Shown here piece by piece: positions 14,723 to 37,511 of a stretch of 64,000 nucleotides of DNA. Under the pieces are notes generated by a model. The model did no database searches, was not told the origin of the DNA, and worked only from the letters and a program-made list of their open reading frames with translations. The DNA comes from Amoebidium appalachense (Eukaryota > Ichthyosporea), in contig CAVNZM010000015.1 of the NCBI GenBank assembly GCA_963693365.1, forward strand, positions 124,001 to 188,000, in the 5' to 3' direction. Position 1 is the stretch's first letter; each line of letters begins with the position of its first letter. A program made the position numbers and the translations under genes.

Positions 14723-15110
14723 TCCCCCCCTCCAACCATTCCTCCCCTCCCCCCACCCAATCATCCCCCCCCCCCCTCCTCCCCCCCCGGCTCTCTTTTT
14801 CTCTCTTTCCCTGTTTTGGTGTGGCCGAGGAGGGGGAGGGGGGCGCGGGAAGGGGGGGGGGGGGGGAGAAGGGGGAGGGGGGGGTGCTCCTTACGTGAGT
14901 GGATGCCCTTGAGAATCCATAGACCCCGTGGAAAGTAAACAGTCGTTTCAGGTCCAGGTCAAGCTCCCAGAACATAACATAGCCCACATGCCGCCCAATT
15001 GCAGCAGGCACACGCACCGGATCCCATTGGCTACAAATCACGGGGATGAACTCCGTGAGGGGGTGGCTGTCGGGTTTCTTGGGGGGGTTCGTCGTGGATT
15101 TGCCAGGGGG
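13761..15110 (-). CDS. Spliced gene of unknown function (3' part)
   Basis: Exon about 15110-14895 has a strong donor (gtaagg) and encodes an aromatic-rich, probably beta-structured segment (H-V-G-Y-V-M-F-W-E-L). It joins in phase 0 to the last exon 13916-13761, which starts with an amphipathic helix (D-S-V-M-L-L-T-Q-Q-I-L) and ends TGA. A second frame through the last exon stays open to TAG at 13675, but it needs a different incoming phase and was not chosen. The upstream boundary of the first exon and the true start are unresolved. The intron holds long (CT)n tracts and G-runs. Confidence 0.55.
14339..14720. repeat. (CT)n pyrimidine tracts with embedded G-run
   Basis: CT blocks at 14339-14364, 14517-14541, 14579-14623 and 14643-14718, with about 45 G residues near 14453-14497. 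All are intronic. Confidence 0.9.
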
Positions 15111-15185
15111 TTTCTCCGAATTTGATTGGGTGGTGGTGGATGGTTGCGGTGTTGGTTTGTTGAGGTCGGTGGTGATGGAGATGAG

Positions 15186-15432
15186 AAGGTGTTCCTATTG
15201 GATGGGTGGGGGTTAGGTGTGTGTACCTATTGGGACAGTTGGGTGTGTGTTCCTATTGGACGAATAAAAGTTGGGTGTGTGTTCCTATTGGACGAATAAC
15301 AGTTGGGTGTGTGTTCCTATTGGACGAATAACAGTTGGGTGTGTGTTTCTATTGGATGAATAACAGTTGGGTGTGTGTTCCTATTGGATAAATAATGTTA
15401 GGTGTGTGTTCCTATTGGATGGGTGGCAGTAA
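15186..15432. repeat. Minisatellite, about 33-bp unit
   Basis: Seven to eight head-to-tail copies of a unit built on gttcctattggacgaataac and gttgggtgtgtg, with a few substitutions per copy. Confidence 0.9.
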
Positions 15433-15530
15433 GGTATATTATTCTAATTTCTCCCTTCCTTTCCTCTGCATCGACTTATGTGGAGGGTAGGGAGTGGGCA
15501 GTATGGGGAGAATTGGCACACGGTGGTGAA

Positions 15531-15561
<31 letters not shown>

Positions 15562-15872
15562 GGGGGGGGGGGGGGGGGACAGCTTGGGCCAAAAACATAA
15601 TGATTGGGTAGAGAGGGAATGGAATCATCTGTGATAGCATGTTATCACGCATTATATGAGGCTAGAGTCGGTGTTTATGTTGTATTTTGGTGCTTGTTGC
15701 ATTAAAGTACCAACACGCTCCATGGTTTTTGTGTGTATGTGGACGAGCCGATTGTAAACGTATGCACTGCACATGCTATGAGCGAGTCTTAACATATTGA
15801 AGCCTGTATGCATATGTGTAATGTGCAAATTTATGTATGCCCCCGTGTGTGCATTTACGTGTATTCACCAAG
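15433..15872. other. Short intergenic stretch
   Basis: Contains a G-run (15530-15578) and otherwise plain sequence between the minisatellite and the 3' end of the dynamin-like gene. Confidence 0.5.
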
Positions 15873-25491
<9,619 letters not shown>

Positions 25492-25715
25492 CACATACGT
25501 TTAAAGGAGAAAATCTTTTAGTCAGTGACAATTGAGCTGTGACAACGTAAACAAAAACGAGTCTAGCGGGACTCGGGAAGGTTGCCCGACGGTGGTCACG
25601 TGACTTAATGAGCCACGGCCCGCTACACCCTGCAGCGTCTCAGAATTATATTTTTAGGTTTCTATCTTTATCAACATCTTACATTTTCGGTAGCGTCACT
25701 ACTTTTGTCATTGTC
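25492..25715. promoter_or_regulatory. Probable bidirectional promoter region
   Basis: This interval separates the 5' end of the minus-strand dynamin-like gene from the first ATG of the plus-strand gene at 25716. It lacks the homopolymers that fill introns and contains cacgtgac (an E-box-like palindrome core). Promoter function is inferred from the divergent layout. Confidence 0.35.
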
Positions 25716-26440
25716 ATGTCGAAAAATTGGCCCAGGCACTGGGGGCCTCTCTTTCTGTCTTTTTTTCCTCTCTCCCTTTTTTTTTTTTTAGGACAAATTG
25801 GTGCAACAACGGCTACATGCACACCAGTACACTCACAAAAGTGGACGAAGTACATCATGGGTGGATAGCCCCCCCCCCCCCCCCCAACAAACACACCCGG
25901 GGCCCTCTTCCCCACCCGGTATATGTAAGGGACAGGGGGGAGTGGTGGTGGTGGTGGGTTGGTGGGTGGTGGTGGTGGTGGTGGTGGGTGGGGGGGGGGA
26001 GAGGGGGGGGGGGGGAGGGAGAGAGGGAGAGAGATAGAGCAAGACGTGTGCAACGAGCCCTTCCCGGCCTCCCCCCTCCCCCCCCCCCCCTCTCTCCCTC
26101 CTTCCCTTCCTTTTTTCTCCGGTGAGGGAAGGGGAAGTGGTATGAGGGTAACTCAGTGTACAACGAGCCCCCCCCCCCCCCCCCCCCCCCCCCCCCGCCC
26201 TCTCCTCCCTCGCCCCCTTCCCCCTCCCCGGCCAGCCAACCAAGGAGTTTTGATGGCATTCGTGTTTGTACCCAGTGGCCCACAAAACTTGAGCGTAACA
26301 CTCCACTGCTCTGTTTATTTATTTCATTTCTCGGATCATCATCAACACAAGCATCATTACTCTATCATCATTTAACTGCCTTGGCTCGCAAAGCATTCTT
26401 GGCTCTCCGAGCTTCTACTCTCCCGAATCCGAATACATGA
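25716..26440 (+). CDS. Small spliced protein of unknown function, 104 residues
   Basis: Exons 25716-25756 (ATG), 25792-25860 and 26236-26440 (TGA); phases match throughout. The first intron is only 35 nt and almost entirely pyrimidine before TTTAG. The protein has a Trp/His/Asn-rich N-terminal part and one hydrophobic stretch (L-L-C-L-F-I-S-F-L-G). An Ala/Leu/Arg amphipathic C terminus follows, compatible with a small membrane-associated or organellar protein. No family is recognised. The second intron has C-runs, (GGT)n and G-runs. Competing frames exist in exon 3, and the chosen one is the only one in phase. Confidence 0.5.
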
Positions 26441-26665
26441 GGAGCGACCTACAAACCACAACTGACATATTACATCGACTGATCAGACATTAAGCAACGG
26501 CATTCACTATATGGTATTAAACCCCAATTAAGAAAAAAAACATGAATATGTACCCGTATTATCATTAATAAGAGGGTTTGGCCGCTAACTTCAGTTTTCG
26601 ATAACGAGCAAGTGGGGTGGGGTGGGGGGGTAGGGGGTGGGGGGTGGGGTGGTGTGTGTGTGTGC

Positions 26666-26710
<45 letters not shown>

Positions 26711-26981
26711 GGGGGGTGGGGGGTGGGGTGGTGTGTGTGTGTCGAGGGGGGGGGGGGGGGGGGAGTAAACATTTCAATTTTGCCCTAACCCTTCTTCAAT
26801 TTAGCTATGAACTCGAGAACACTCACATAGCACGCATTATCGACTTATGGCTCAACCAAGGAATACCTACTTTAGCAAACCATTAAAAAAAAAAAAAAAA
26901 ACGGACAGATGAAGGATTGAATGACAAAGTCACAAGATCAATCCCAATCTACGCCATCTCTCACCCACCCTCACCCCCTCT
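26441..26981. other. Intergenic, G-rich in part
   Basis: 26610-26762 is a G-run tract with TGGGGTGG interruptions. The rest is plain AT-rich sequence with no exon-like frame. Confidence 0.6.
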
Positions 26982-27711
26982 CTACCGCTTCCCGTCAGAA
27001 ACCATTCCATAGGCAGGCGGTGCATACGCAGGGGGGGCGCTAGGCTGCCCATTTCCATAAAAGGCACCTGCCATTTTTGGGTCATACCCATAATTGGCAG
27101 GTGCGGGTGGCGCCGAAGGTGCAGTTTCCCCAAAATCCACCAGTGGGGCGGTGGGGGGGCACGGGGCAAGATCTAGAAGCTGCCAGCGGTGTGCCTGCAG
27201 CTGATTGGCCCGAGCCTCATACCTTCTGGTGGCTTCCGTGGCCTGTGATTGGGCCACGGCCAGCTCCCCGTCCAGCCAGGCACTGGCAGCCACAAGGTGT
27301 GTGTACGTGCGCTCAATGCGCAGCACACTGTCTGACACCTGTGTGTGTGGGGGGGGGAGGGGGAGAGGATGGGGAGGGGGGAGGGGGGAGAATGGGGGAG
27401 GGGCGGGGGAGAAGAGGGGAGGGGGAGGGGGTGGGGGGAGGGGGAGAAGGGGGGAGGGGGGGGGGGGGAGAGGTTGTATTGGTGTGTATGTGTGTGTGTG
27501 TATGTCTGTGTGTGTGTGTCTGTGTGTGTGTGTGTCTGTGTGTCTGTGTGTGTGTTTGCGTGTCGCTGTTCGTGGGGAGGGAGGGGTGGGGGAAGAGTGG
27601 TTAGAAACCGGTTCTTCTTCTTTATTTATGCGATGTGGGTGGTGGTGGTGGTTTGTGCGTGTGTGAGGGAGAGAGGGTGGCCGGACCAGGTTCTACATAG
27701 CTCACATTTGT

Positions 27712-27742
<31 letters not shown>

Positions 27743-28016
27743 AGGGGGGAGGGAAATAACCCTCGGCCAAGGTAGTAGGAGGGGCAAAGGGGAGACATGG
27801 GATTGGTGTGTGTGGGTCACAGGGGGTAGGGGGGAGACACCGAGAGAGGGGGGGAGGGGGGGGGAAGGGGGAGAAGGAGGTTTGTAGCAGCATGCTTGTG
27901 TTTCTGCACGTAGGAGCAACACTGTTACAAGCAAGTGCCCATGTATTGTTTCCCAAGCAGTGTGTATGCATACAAACCCCAGAAAGAGAGGGGGGAGGGG
28001 GGGGGAGTGCGTGTGT

Positions 28017-28050
<34 letters not shown>

Positions 28051-29063
28051 CTGTGTGCGTTGAGTGGGGATTTTTTTTTTTTTTTTTCTTTGGGGGGGGG
28101 GGGGGGGGGGGGGAGTTACCTGTCTGCGCATGATCATGTCGGTCATGATGTTCTCGAACATCATGTTGAGGAAGGGGTCCATTGTCTTCACCAGGTGGGG
28201 GTCTATTGGCACAATTTCGGGCACATACTTCTTTGCCGCCACTATCTCATCTGCCGCCCGGTGAAGATCCATCACCGACTGTCTCAGTCTCTGATTGCGC
28301 TCCATGTCGTACATCATCTCAAACATGCCCCCCCTGCCCCCGTCGAACACGTCCATCATCATGTCCGTACCGAGCATCTGTCTCACCTGCGACAGCTCAA
28401 CGAGCGAGCACCTGCACAATTCCAACCCCTGGTTAAAGTGCTTCCGTGCGTGCTCGTACTTGTTTGCGCGTGCCTGGGAAACCTCCATCTCAGGGCGCAA
28501 CATTGCAACTTCGCTCTGCAGTTGTCTCTCGCGCACATCCCCCGCCCCGCTCGGCCCGTCAAAAACACTTGCCACCAACCCATCCCTTGCTCTTTTCAAC
28601 TGTGCAAGACGTTCTTCATCGGCTGCCACACGTGCAAGCGTCTGGTTGACAGTATCCAACTGACCCTGATGCACCATGGTCATCTCTTGTTTGGCACCCA
28701 AATCACCCCGCGCGTTGCTCAGTTTCTCCTGCTCGTGTGCGATTTTCTCGTTCAGATGGCCCGTCATCTTGTGAAAGAAGTGTGTGGCTGTTTTGTGCTG
28801 CATGTCGTGCAGTCTATGTTCCTCCTTTGTTGCCGTCTTTTGGAGCTTTGCCGTTTCCTTGCGGATGTTATGGAGGGTGGCTTCCAGCTGAGCCTTCTTG
28901 GCTTCTTCGCTTGCACGCACAGCAGGAAGGTTGAGACGTTCAAGGTCCTGCAATGGTTGGGAGGTTGGCTAAGTTTCATGCTGGGAGATTGAACAGGCAA
29001 GGGCAAAACCCAAGGAGAGGAACTAAAGGTAAGGAGAGGAACTAACGGAGGTGTGTGTGTGTT

Positions 29064-29144
<81 letters not shown>

Positions 29145-29161
29145 GCGTGTGCGGTAGGAAA

Positions 29162-29193
<32 letters not shown>

Positions 29194-29543
29194 GGGGAGG
29201 ACTAAAAACTGAGCAAATTGGGGTGGTGGAAAAAGATAAAGTTGGTGCCGGAAAGATACTGTTGGGCCATGCAATGGTGAGCAAACAGGAGGAACACTTT
29301 CGGGGTGACTGTGGGCGCGGTAGGAAATGTGGGTTTTCGCATGGTGATGGTGGCAGTGTCAGTGGCGGGGTTGGAGGCAGGTGAGGTGAGAGAGAAAGTC
29401 TGTGAAGGCAGAGAATCACGTGAACTGCTGTAAAAAATACATGTTCAATGCCAAACATGTCAACGGGGAAGTTGCAGGCACACCTTAATCTGGTCGCGAA
29501 GCTGCAACCACTGAAGCGTGTCCTGCGGCTGGATGGCGGCCAT
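26982..29543 (-). CDS. Coiled-coil protein with PSAP and PPAY motifs at the C terminus
   Basis: Three exons, all GT-AG and phase 0: 29543-29484 (ATG, 20 codons), 28947-28120 (276 codons) and 27338-26982 (TAG), giving 414 residues. Residues about 25-200 and 295-350 are long Glu/Lys/Gln-rich helices likely to form coiled coils. Between them lies a Met-rich segment (D-M-M-M-D-V-F-D-G) and F-L-N-M-M-F-E-N-I-M-T-D. I recall a similar F-D-N-I-F-T-D arrangement in uncharacterised fungal coiled-coil proteins, which needs a search. The last 45 residues are Pro/Ala/Tyr-rich with PSAP at 370-373 and 395-398, and PPAY at 398-401 and 403-406. P(S/T)AP binds the UEV domain of TSG101/Vps23 and PPxY binds WW domains of NEDD4-type ligases, so an ESCRT or ubiquitin adaptor role is plausible. 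The large intron holds a T-run, G-runs and (GT)n. Confidence 0.88.
29055..29142. repeat. (GT)n tract in first intron of the PSAP-protein gene
   Basis: Nearly pure GT followed by a G-run at 29162-29192. Confidence 0.9.
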
Positions 29544-31030
<1,487 letters not shown>

Positions 31031-31043
31031 CTGAGCGGTGGAA

Positions 31044-31044
<1 letters not shown>

Positions 31045-31079
<35 letters not shown>

Positions 31080-31821
31080 GGGGGGAATGGGGGTAGTACC
31101 TGTGTTCTTTAAGTGATATTAACTTTTTAATTTCAGTGAAACCGCTCATTTACAAAAACAAAAAAAAAACAAAAAAAAAACCATTTAGTGAAAGTATCTT
31201 TATCTTGAAACAAGTTCTTCTGCCAATCACAGAAACAAACAAACAAAAACCATTTAAAAATGCAGAAAGTGTCTCCATTTTTCACGTTTGACCTTGACGG
31301 GGAGGAGTTGGGGGAAAAAAAAAAAGAAAAAAAAAAAACCATGAAGGGATACTTCTTCGCCTACGAAAGAGGGGGGAAAAAAAAGAAAAGGGAAAAAAAA
31401 AGAAAAACAAAAAAACGCAATAGTATCTGTTTCCTTCTTCTACCAAAGCTCGGTCCGGTAGTGCCGGGCCGATTCTCCTTTCCCCTTCTTTAACCTTGGA
31501 TTAATCTAATGTAGTGCAAGGTTGTCATGTCATGTAGCAGCACTCTTCTACGAAAACAACAAAATTTATAGTTTAGTGTTAGATTAATCATCTTTTTTTC
31601 CTTCTTGTAACCCAGTTCTACAGGTCTACAAATATATCTCCCCCCTTCCCCCCCCCCCCCCCCCCCTCCCCCCCTCCCTCCCCCCTTCACCCACCCCCGG
31701 CCCGCCCGCCCCCTCTCTTTCCATCTCGATCTCTCTCTATTTCTCTCTCTCCCCAGGCCCCCGTTCTCTCTCTCTCTCCCGCCCACTCTGTTACACGCTC
31801 TCCCTCCCTCCCTCCCTCCCT

Positions 31822-31859
<38 letters not shown>

Positions 31860-32090
31860 CTCTCTCTCTCTCTCAGCTCTTTATCTCCCTCTATATATAT
31901 CATATATAGTATATCATCATCAATACATATATATCCCCCTTAGGTAGCACACTTCCAGTACCGAACCCCTTTAGTACGTTTGCACATCTTGAGGTCCGAG
32001 TTAGCCCATGAACCATAAGAATAAATATGAGTTAAAACAATAAAAACGCTGTGTTTCTTCACTTATCGACCTTGTAAATTCTGTAAATTC
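31045..32090. other. Low-complexity intergenic region
   Basis: G-run at 31045-31085, A-rich tracts at 31150-31420, and C/T-rich tracts with (CCCT)n and (CT)n at 31640-31880. No exon-like frame seen. Confidence 0.6.
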
Positions 32091-32099
32091 TGATTGATC

Positions 32100-33211
32100 A
32101 AATTGGGAGGGGGAGGGGGGAGGGAGGGGAGGTGTGTGTGTGTATTGAGGAGGGATTTTAGGGGGAATGGATTTGTGGTTATTTTCGACTGGGGGAGAGG
32201 GGGAGGGTGGAGAGGGGGAGGGTGGAGGGGGGGGAGGGGGAGTGTGTGTGTGACTCCAATATGGAGGAAAAACGGTTGGGGGGACGGGTGGTGAATGATA
32301 CAGGAAGTTTTAGACCGATTTGTACACGAGGCATGATGGGAGGACGTGATGGGGGGGGGGGGGGGGGGGGGGGGAGAAAGCGGCAAGTTGTTAAGGGCGC
32401 CGGGGGAGGGGGGGGGGGTAGCCGTAATGAATTTCGGAGTGGGGACGGGTGGAAAATTTAAAACAGGTAGGAACACACTCATTTTTACATGGGGAGTGAC
32501 GAAGGGTCGTGATTAAGAGGGGGGGAAAGGGGGGGGGAAGAGGGGAGAGGGGAGGAAGGCACGAAAGCCGAAATTCAATGGCCTGGTGAGGGGGCGGGGG
32601 GGGGGGGGGGGGGGGGGGAGGATTGGGTGTTCGATCTCAAGTTGAGGATAAGGGACTGCCGCGTGGGGAATTATACAGCAGGCAGAATCAGACATATTTC
32701 AAAACGGGGGGTAGGGGGAAGGGGATTAAAGGGAGGGGGAGAGAGGGAAGGCAGGAAAGCAGTAAAATCTGAGAAGAGCCCCGGGGAGGGGAAGGAAGTT
32801 TGGGGGGGGGGGGGGGGGAGGTGACAGCGGATATTAGAAGGGGGATCGGGACCGGTGGAGATTTATACAGGAGGTAGGGACAATCTTATTAAAACACGGG
32901 GGGTGATGGGGGAACATGATTAAAGGGGGGAAGGGGGGGGGGGGGGAAGCCGTGAAAGCGGCAATAATCTGTTTAAGGTCCTGAGGGCAAGGGGGGGGGT
33001 GGGCGGGAGGGAGGGGGGACTTTATGGGGAATGGTATTTAGGGGTGGAGATGGGTGGGGAAAGTAAAATGAGGTATAGATGCACTTATTCCTACAGGTTG
33101 GGTAATGGGGGTGCGTGATTCAAAGGGGGGATGGGGGGGGGGGGGGGGGGGGGAAGGAAGCGGCAACATGTGAATTGCCCCCCCCCCTCCCCCCCCCCTC
33201 CCCCCGCGCGT

Positions 33212-33242
<31 letters not shown>

Positions 33243-34221
33243 GGAGGGGAGGGGGAGAGGGGGGGGGAGGGGGGGGGGGGGCAAGGGAATTGTGGGGAAT
33301 GATTTGCAGTAGTGGGAACGGGTTGGGGATATAACAGAAGGTAAAGACAGACTTATTCCTACAGGGGGGGTTATGGGGGGACGTGATTTAAGGGTTAGGA
33401 TGGCGGGGGGGGAGGGGGGGGGGGAAGCACGAAAGTGGCAGTCTGTGAAGGGCCCTAGGGGGGGGGGGGAGGGGGGGGGGGGGGGGGGGGGGGAGGGAGG
33501 GCAAGGAAATTATGGGGTATAGTGTGGAGAGATGGGGATGGGTTGGAAAACTAACAGGAGGTATACATGCACCTATTTCTGCACGGGGGGTAATGGGGGG
33601 ACGTGATTTAGGGGGGAGGGGGAATGGAAAGCGGCAATCTGTGGAATGCCTCGTCGGGGGAGGGTGTGTGTGTGTGTGGGGGGGGAAGAACTATGGGGAA
33701 TGATTTGGATGGGTGGGGACGGGTTAGGGATGTAATAAAAGGTATAGCAGACTTATTTCTACAGGGGGGGTAATGGGGGGACGTGGTTTAAGGGGGGAGG
33801 GGGAGGGGGAATGCACGAAAACGGAAATCTGTTAAGGGCCTCGTGGTGGGGGGGGAGGGCAAGGGAATTATGGGGAATAGTATGGAGGGGTGGGGATGGG
33901 TTGGGAGAGTAATAGGAGGTATATATGCACCTAGTTTTACATGGGGGGTAACGGGGGGACGTGATTTAGGGGGGAGGGGAGGGAGGGGGGGGGGGGGGGG
34001 GGGAGAAACGAAAGCGGCAATCTGTGAAGGGCGCCCGGGGGAGGGGGGGGGGGGGCAATCTGTGAATTGCCCCCCCCCCCCCCCGGGACTGTGGGGTGGG
34101 GGGGGAGGGGAGGGAGCTGAAGAAATTATGGGGAATGATTTTGAGGTATGGGGAGGGGTGGGGAATGTGACAAGGGGTAGAGACATACCTATATCTACAC
34201 TGGGGTTGATGGGGGGACGTG

Positions 34222-34255
<34 letters not shown>

Positions 34256-34460
34256 TGAGGGAGATTAATAAGGGAGTCTGTTTAGGGGCCGGCAGGGGGG
34301 AGGGGGGTTGGGAACTACGGGGGGGGGGGGGGGGGGGGGGGGAGGGGGGGGAGGGGGAGGGGCAGGGAGGGAGGGAGGGAGGGAGGACGGGAGGAATTAG
34401 GGGAGATAAGGGGGAATGATATGGAGGGATGGCACGGGCGGGGGTTAGTGTTCTTACTGA
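32100..34460. repeat. Diverged G-rich satellite, about 180-260-bp unit
   Basis: At least nine to ten related units in one orientation, each anchored by a block like taatggggggacgtgattta. Copies lie near 32335, 32495, 32905, 33103, 33367, 33587, 33766, 33944 and 34209. Other shared blocks are attatggggaatgat, gtgaagggccc and a tag of the type cacttatttctacaggggg. Units differ mainly in the length of G-runs between blocks. Confidence 0.85.
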
Positions 34461-35043
34461 CTGTCAAAACCGATTGACCCCCTTATCAGTTGATCGATTC
34501 ATGCCATATGGTTTAAAAAATTTGGTATCAGAACTTGATGATCCTGACCTTCACCTCATCGGCCTGAGCCAGCGAAAGTTGTGGGCGGGTCTATGAAGAA
34601 ATAGACCTCGACACGAAAATATAAAAAATATGCTCAAACCCGGTGTTTTGGGTGTCTTTCGAAAGTAGAAGACATCGACTACATTAGGCAAAAAGGCCTG
34701 GCCTCATGACTACTACGCAACAGCGGACGGCGGGGGGGGGGGCAGGCATCTGGGCTGCTTTTCTTTTCTTTGTTTCTTCCTTCTTTTCTCTGTCCTTTTT
34801 CTTTTTTTTTTTTCTTCCCCCCCCCAAAAAACAAAATACCGGGATTGGGGCGGGGGGGTTGACTTCACTCTTGGTTACTTCAATGATTGCCTACCCGGAT
34901 GTATTTATAGATTTTTATTATGTATTCATAGATTTTATTATGTATTAATAACATTTTTATAACGTATTTATAAGATTTTTATTATGAATTAAGATTCTTA
35001 TTAGAATGATTTGCCCATCGTGCACATGCCGATGTAGCCGCAC
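34461..35043. other. Intergenic region upstream of the plus-strand gene
   Basis: Plain sequence with a short T-run/C-run at 34790-34830. At 34895-34990 there are imperfect repeats of an AT-rich unit (atagatttttattatgtatt). The promoter of the gene starting at 35044 should lie here. Confidence 0.5.
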
Positions 35044-35606
35044 ATGTATGATCTCTTGCTCGTCTGCATACATGCCCCAGGCTTGTATGCCGTATACCAC
35101 CGAGAAGCCAATGCTATGTTGAGTGCTCACGCACAACTAGGCGTGAGTCACATCAGAAAGGGCAAACTTTGGGTAGAGACAGAACAAGGCTCCAAGTCTG
35201 AGTACTTTCTTTCTTTGACACTACGTATCAAGTGGATGTGTCTCCCTCAGCCCTTTCCACGCTGTCACTCTCCGGGGTCGAGCAGTAGCCCTTCTCCGTC
35301 TTGGGTCGTTTGTTTCCAACTTGGCCATCCTCTGTCTTGCGTCTCTTGTTGCCACCTTGCAGGCAATGCGCCTTCAGCTGAATCCGCCTCTCACTCTTCT
35401 CCTGTTTGGTGCACAATACCGTTATTCATGATCTATGCTCAACTCCCCCCTCCCCCTCCCCCCTCCCCCTCTTATTACCCCCTCCTCCTCCCCCCCCCCC
35501 CCCCCCCCCAAGCGCCCCCCCCCCCCCCCCCCTCACCCTCATCTTTAAAGTTCCTGCGCGCGCGGGCACACGCACGTGTGTGTGTGTGTGGGGGGGGGGG
35601 GAGGGA

Positions 35607-35645
<39 letters not shown>

Positions 35646-35816
35646 GGGGGGCATCTCTAAAGTTTCTGCGTGCGGGCGCGTGGGGCCGGGGGGAGAAGAG
35701 GGGGTGAATGCTGCTGGGATCCGGTACTGGAAAAAGGGAAAGGGAAAAAAAGAGCAGCAACCAAGTATGGAAGGAATGCATCCGGGAAAGGGGGAGCAGA
35801 AAGACGGGGGAGATGG

Positions 35817-35881
<65 letters not shown>

Positions 35882-35908
35882 TGTGTGTTGAGCGAGGGGG
35901 AGTGGAGA

Positions 35909-35944
<36 letters not shown>

Positions 35945-36437
35945 GGGGGGGGGGGAGGGGGGGAGAGAAGCGAGAAAAAGAGAGGAGGCAAGGGAAAAGG
36001 TCGTATCAATGCGCGACTGTATCAATACGAAGGTGTATCAATGCGCAAATGTATCAATACGAAGGTGTATCAATGCGTGAATGTATCAATACGAAGGTGT
36101 ATCAATGCGTGAATGTATCAATACAAATGTCGCACAAGGTGTATCAGTGCGCAATTGTATCAATACAAAGGTTATCAGTGCGCGAAGGGATGCCATCGGC
36201 ACAAAAAGAGCACCAAACTCACCAGGACACGTTGGGTCAGGTCTGGCCAAGCTGTTCTCAGTAACGCCCACAGCTGGCTGGGTAACAGGCGCCTGACTGG
36301 GTCTGGCTCTAGGGCACACACCGCAAGCTCCAACACGGGGTAGATGGCTTGGTCACTCACACCCTGCCGCACCAGACTGCCCCGAAGCCAGTCGAAGGTT
36401 TTGTTGATGCGTGGCGAAGGCGCCCTGTGTGTGCGTA

Positions 36438-36481
<44 letters not shown>

Positions 36482-36510
36482 TGTGTGTTCGCGCGCGCGC
36501 GCGCGCGTGT

Positions 36511-36549
<39 letters not shown>

Positions 36550-36709
36550 GTGTGTGCTCGTGTGTGTGCTCGTGTATGTGTGTGTGTGTGTTCGTGCATG
36601 TCTTTGTGTGTGTGTGTGTTCGTGCATGTGTGTGTGTGTGCTCGTGTGTGTGCTCGTGTGAGTGAGTGTGTGTGCGCGCTCGTATGTGTGTGTGTACGTG
36701 TGTGTGTAC

Positions 36710-36805
<96 letters not shown>

Positions 36806-37182
36806 ACGCGGGCGTGTGCGCCCGCGTTTTTTTTTTTTTTTTTGGGGGGGGGGGGGGGGGAATGGAAGAGGGGAAGGAGGGGAATGCGGGGAAGTAGGTG
36901 TGGTTTTCCAGGTGTGGGTGGTAATGGTGGTGTCAGGAGAGAGTGGCGGAACATATGCCTGAGTGCGATGAACACTATTCTTGATGGACGATACGATGTA
37001 ATTATTGGGGGGGGGGGGGGGAGGGGGAAGCACATACAAATAGTGTGCATCATAGGCGAAACATGCGTGTGCTTGTGTTTGTGGGGAGGGGGGAGAAGAA
37101 GGTGTTTCAGAGTATGGAGTACACATTCACGACAGACAACACCACGCACTGCCAGATAGGAAAGAGTGGAGGGGACTCGGGA

Positions 37183-37220
<38 letters not shown>

Positions 37221-37463
37221 TACTGTGGGCTTGTGCGTTTATGTGCAATTGTGTGTGCACGCAAACACTGCGACTTTATCAATAAAAAAGAAAAATTCAA
37301 TTCACTTGAATAAACTTTAAACGCTGAACCAACAAATGGGGGTGTGGTAGACTAAGTGGTGGTTGGGGAAAAGGACAGTGGGGGGGGGGGTTGAATGGAC
37401 GAGACATCACAAGACATCAGCAGAAACCCATACAAATAACCGCTCTGCGGACAGATGCACTAA

Positions 37464-37511
<48 letters not shown>

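Noticed and set aside
32100-34460. Telomere repeat array
   Set aside because: No short constant telomeric unit; the unit is about 200 bp and diverged.
36000-36185. CRISPR-like array
   Set aside because: Units are contiguous and alternate without unique spacers; it is a eukaryotic minisatellite.
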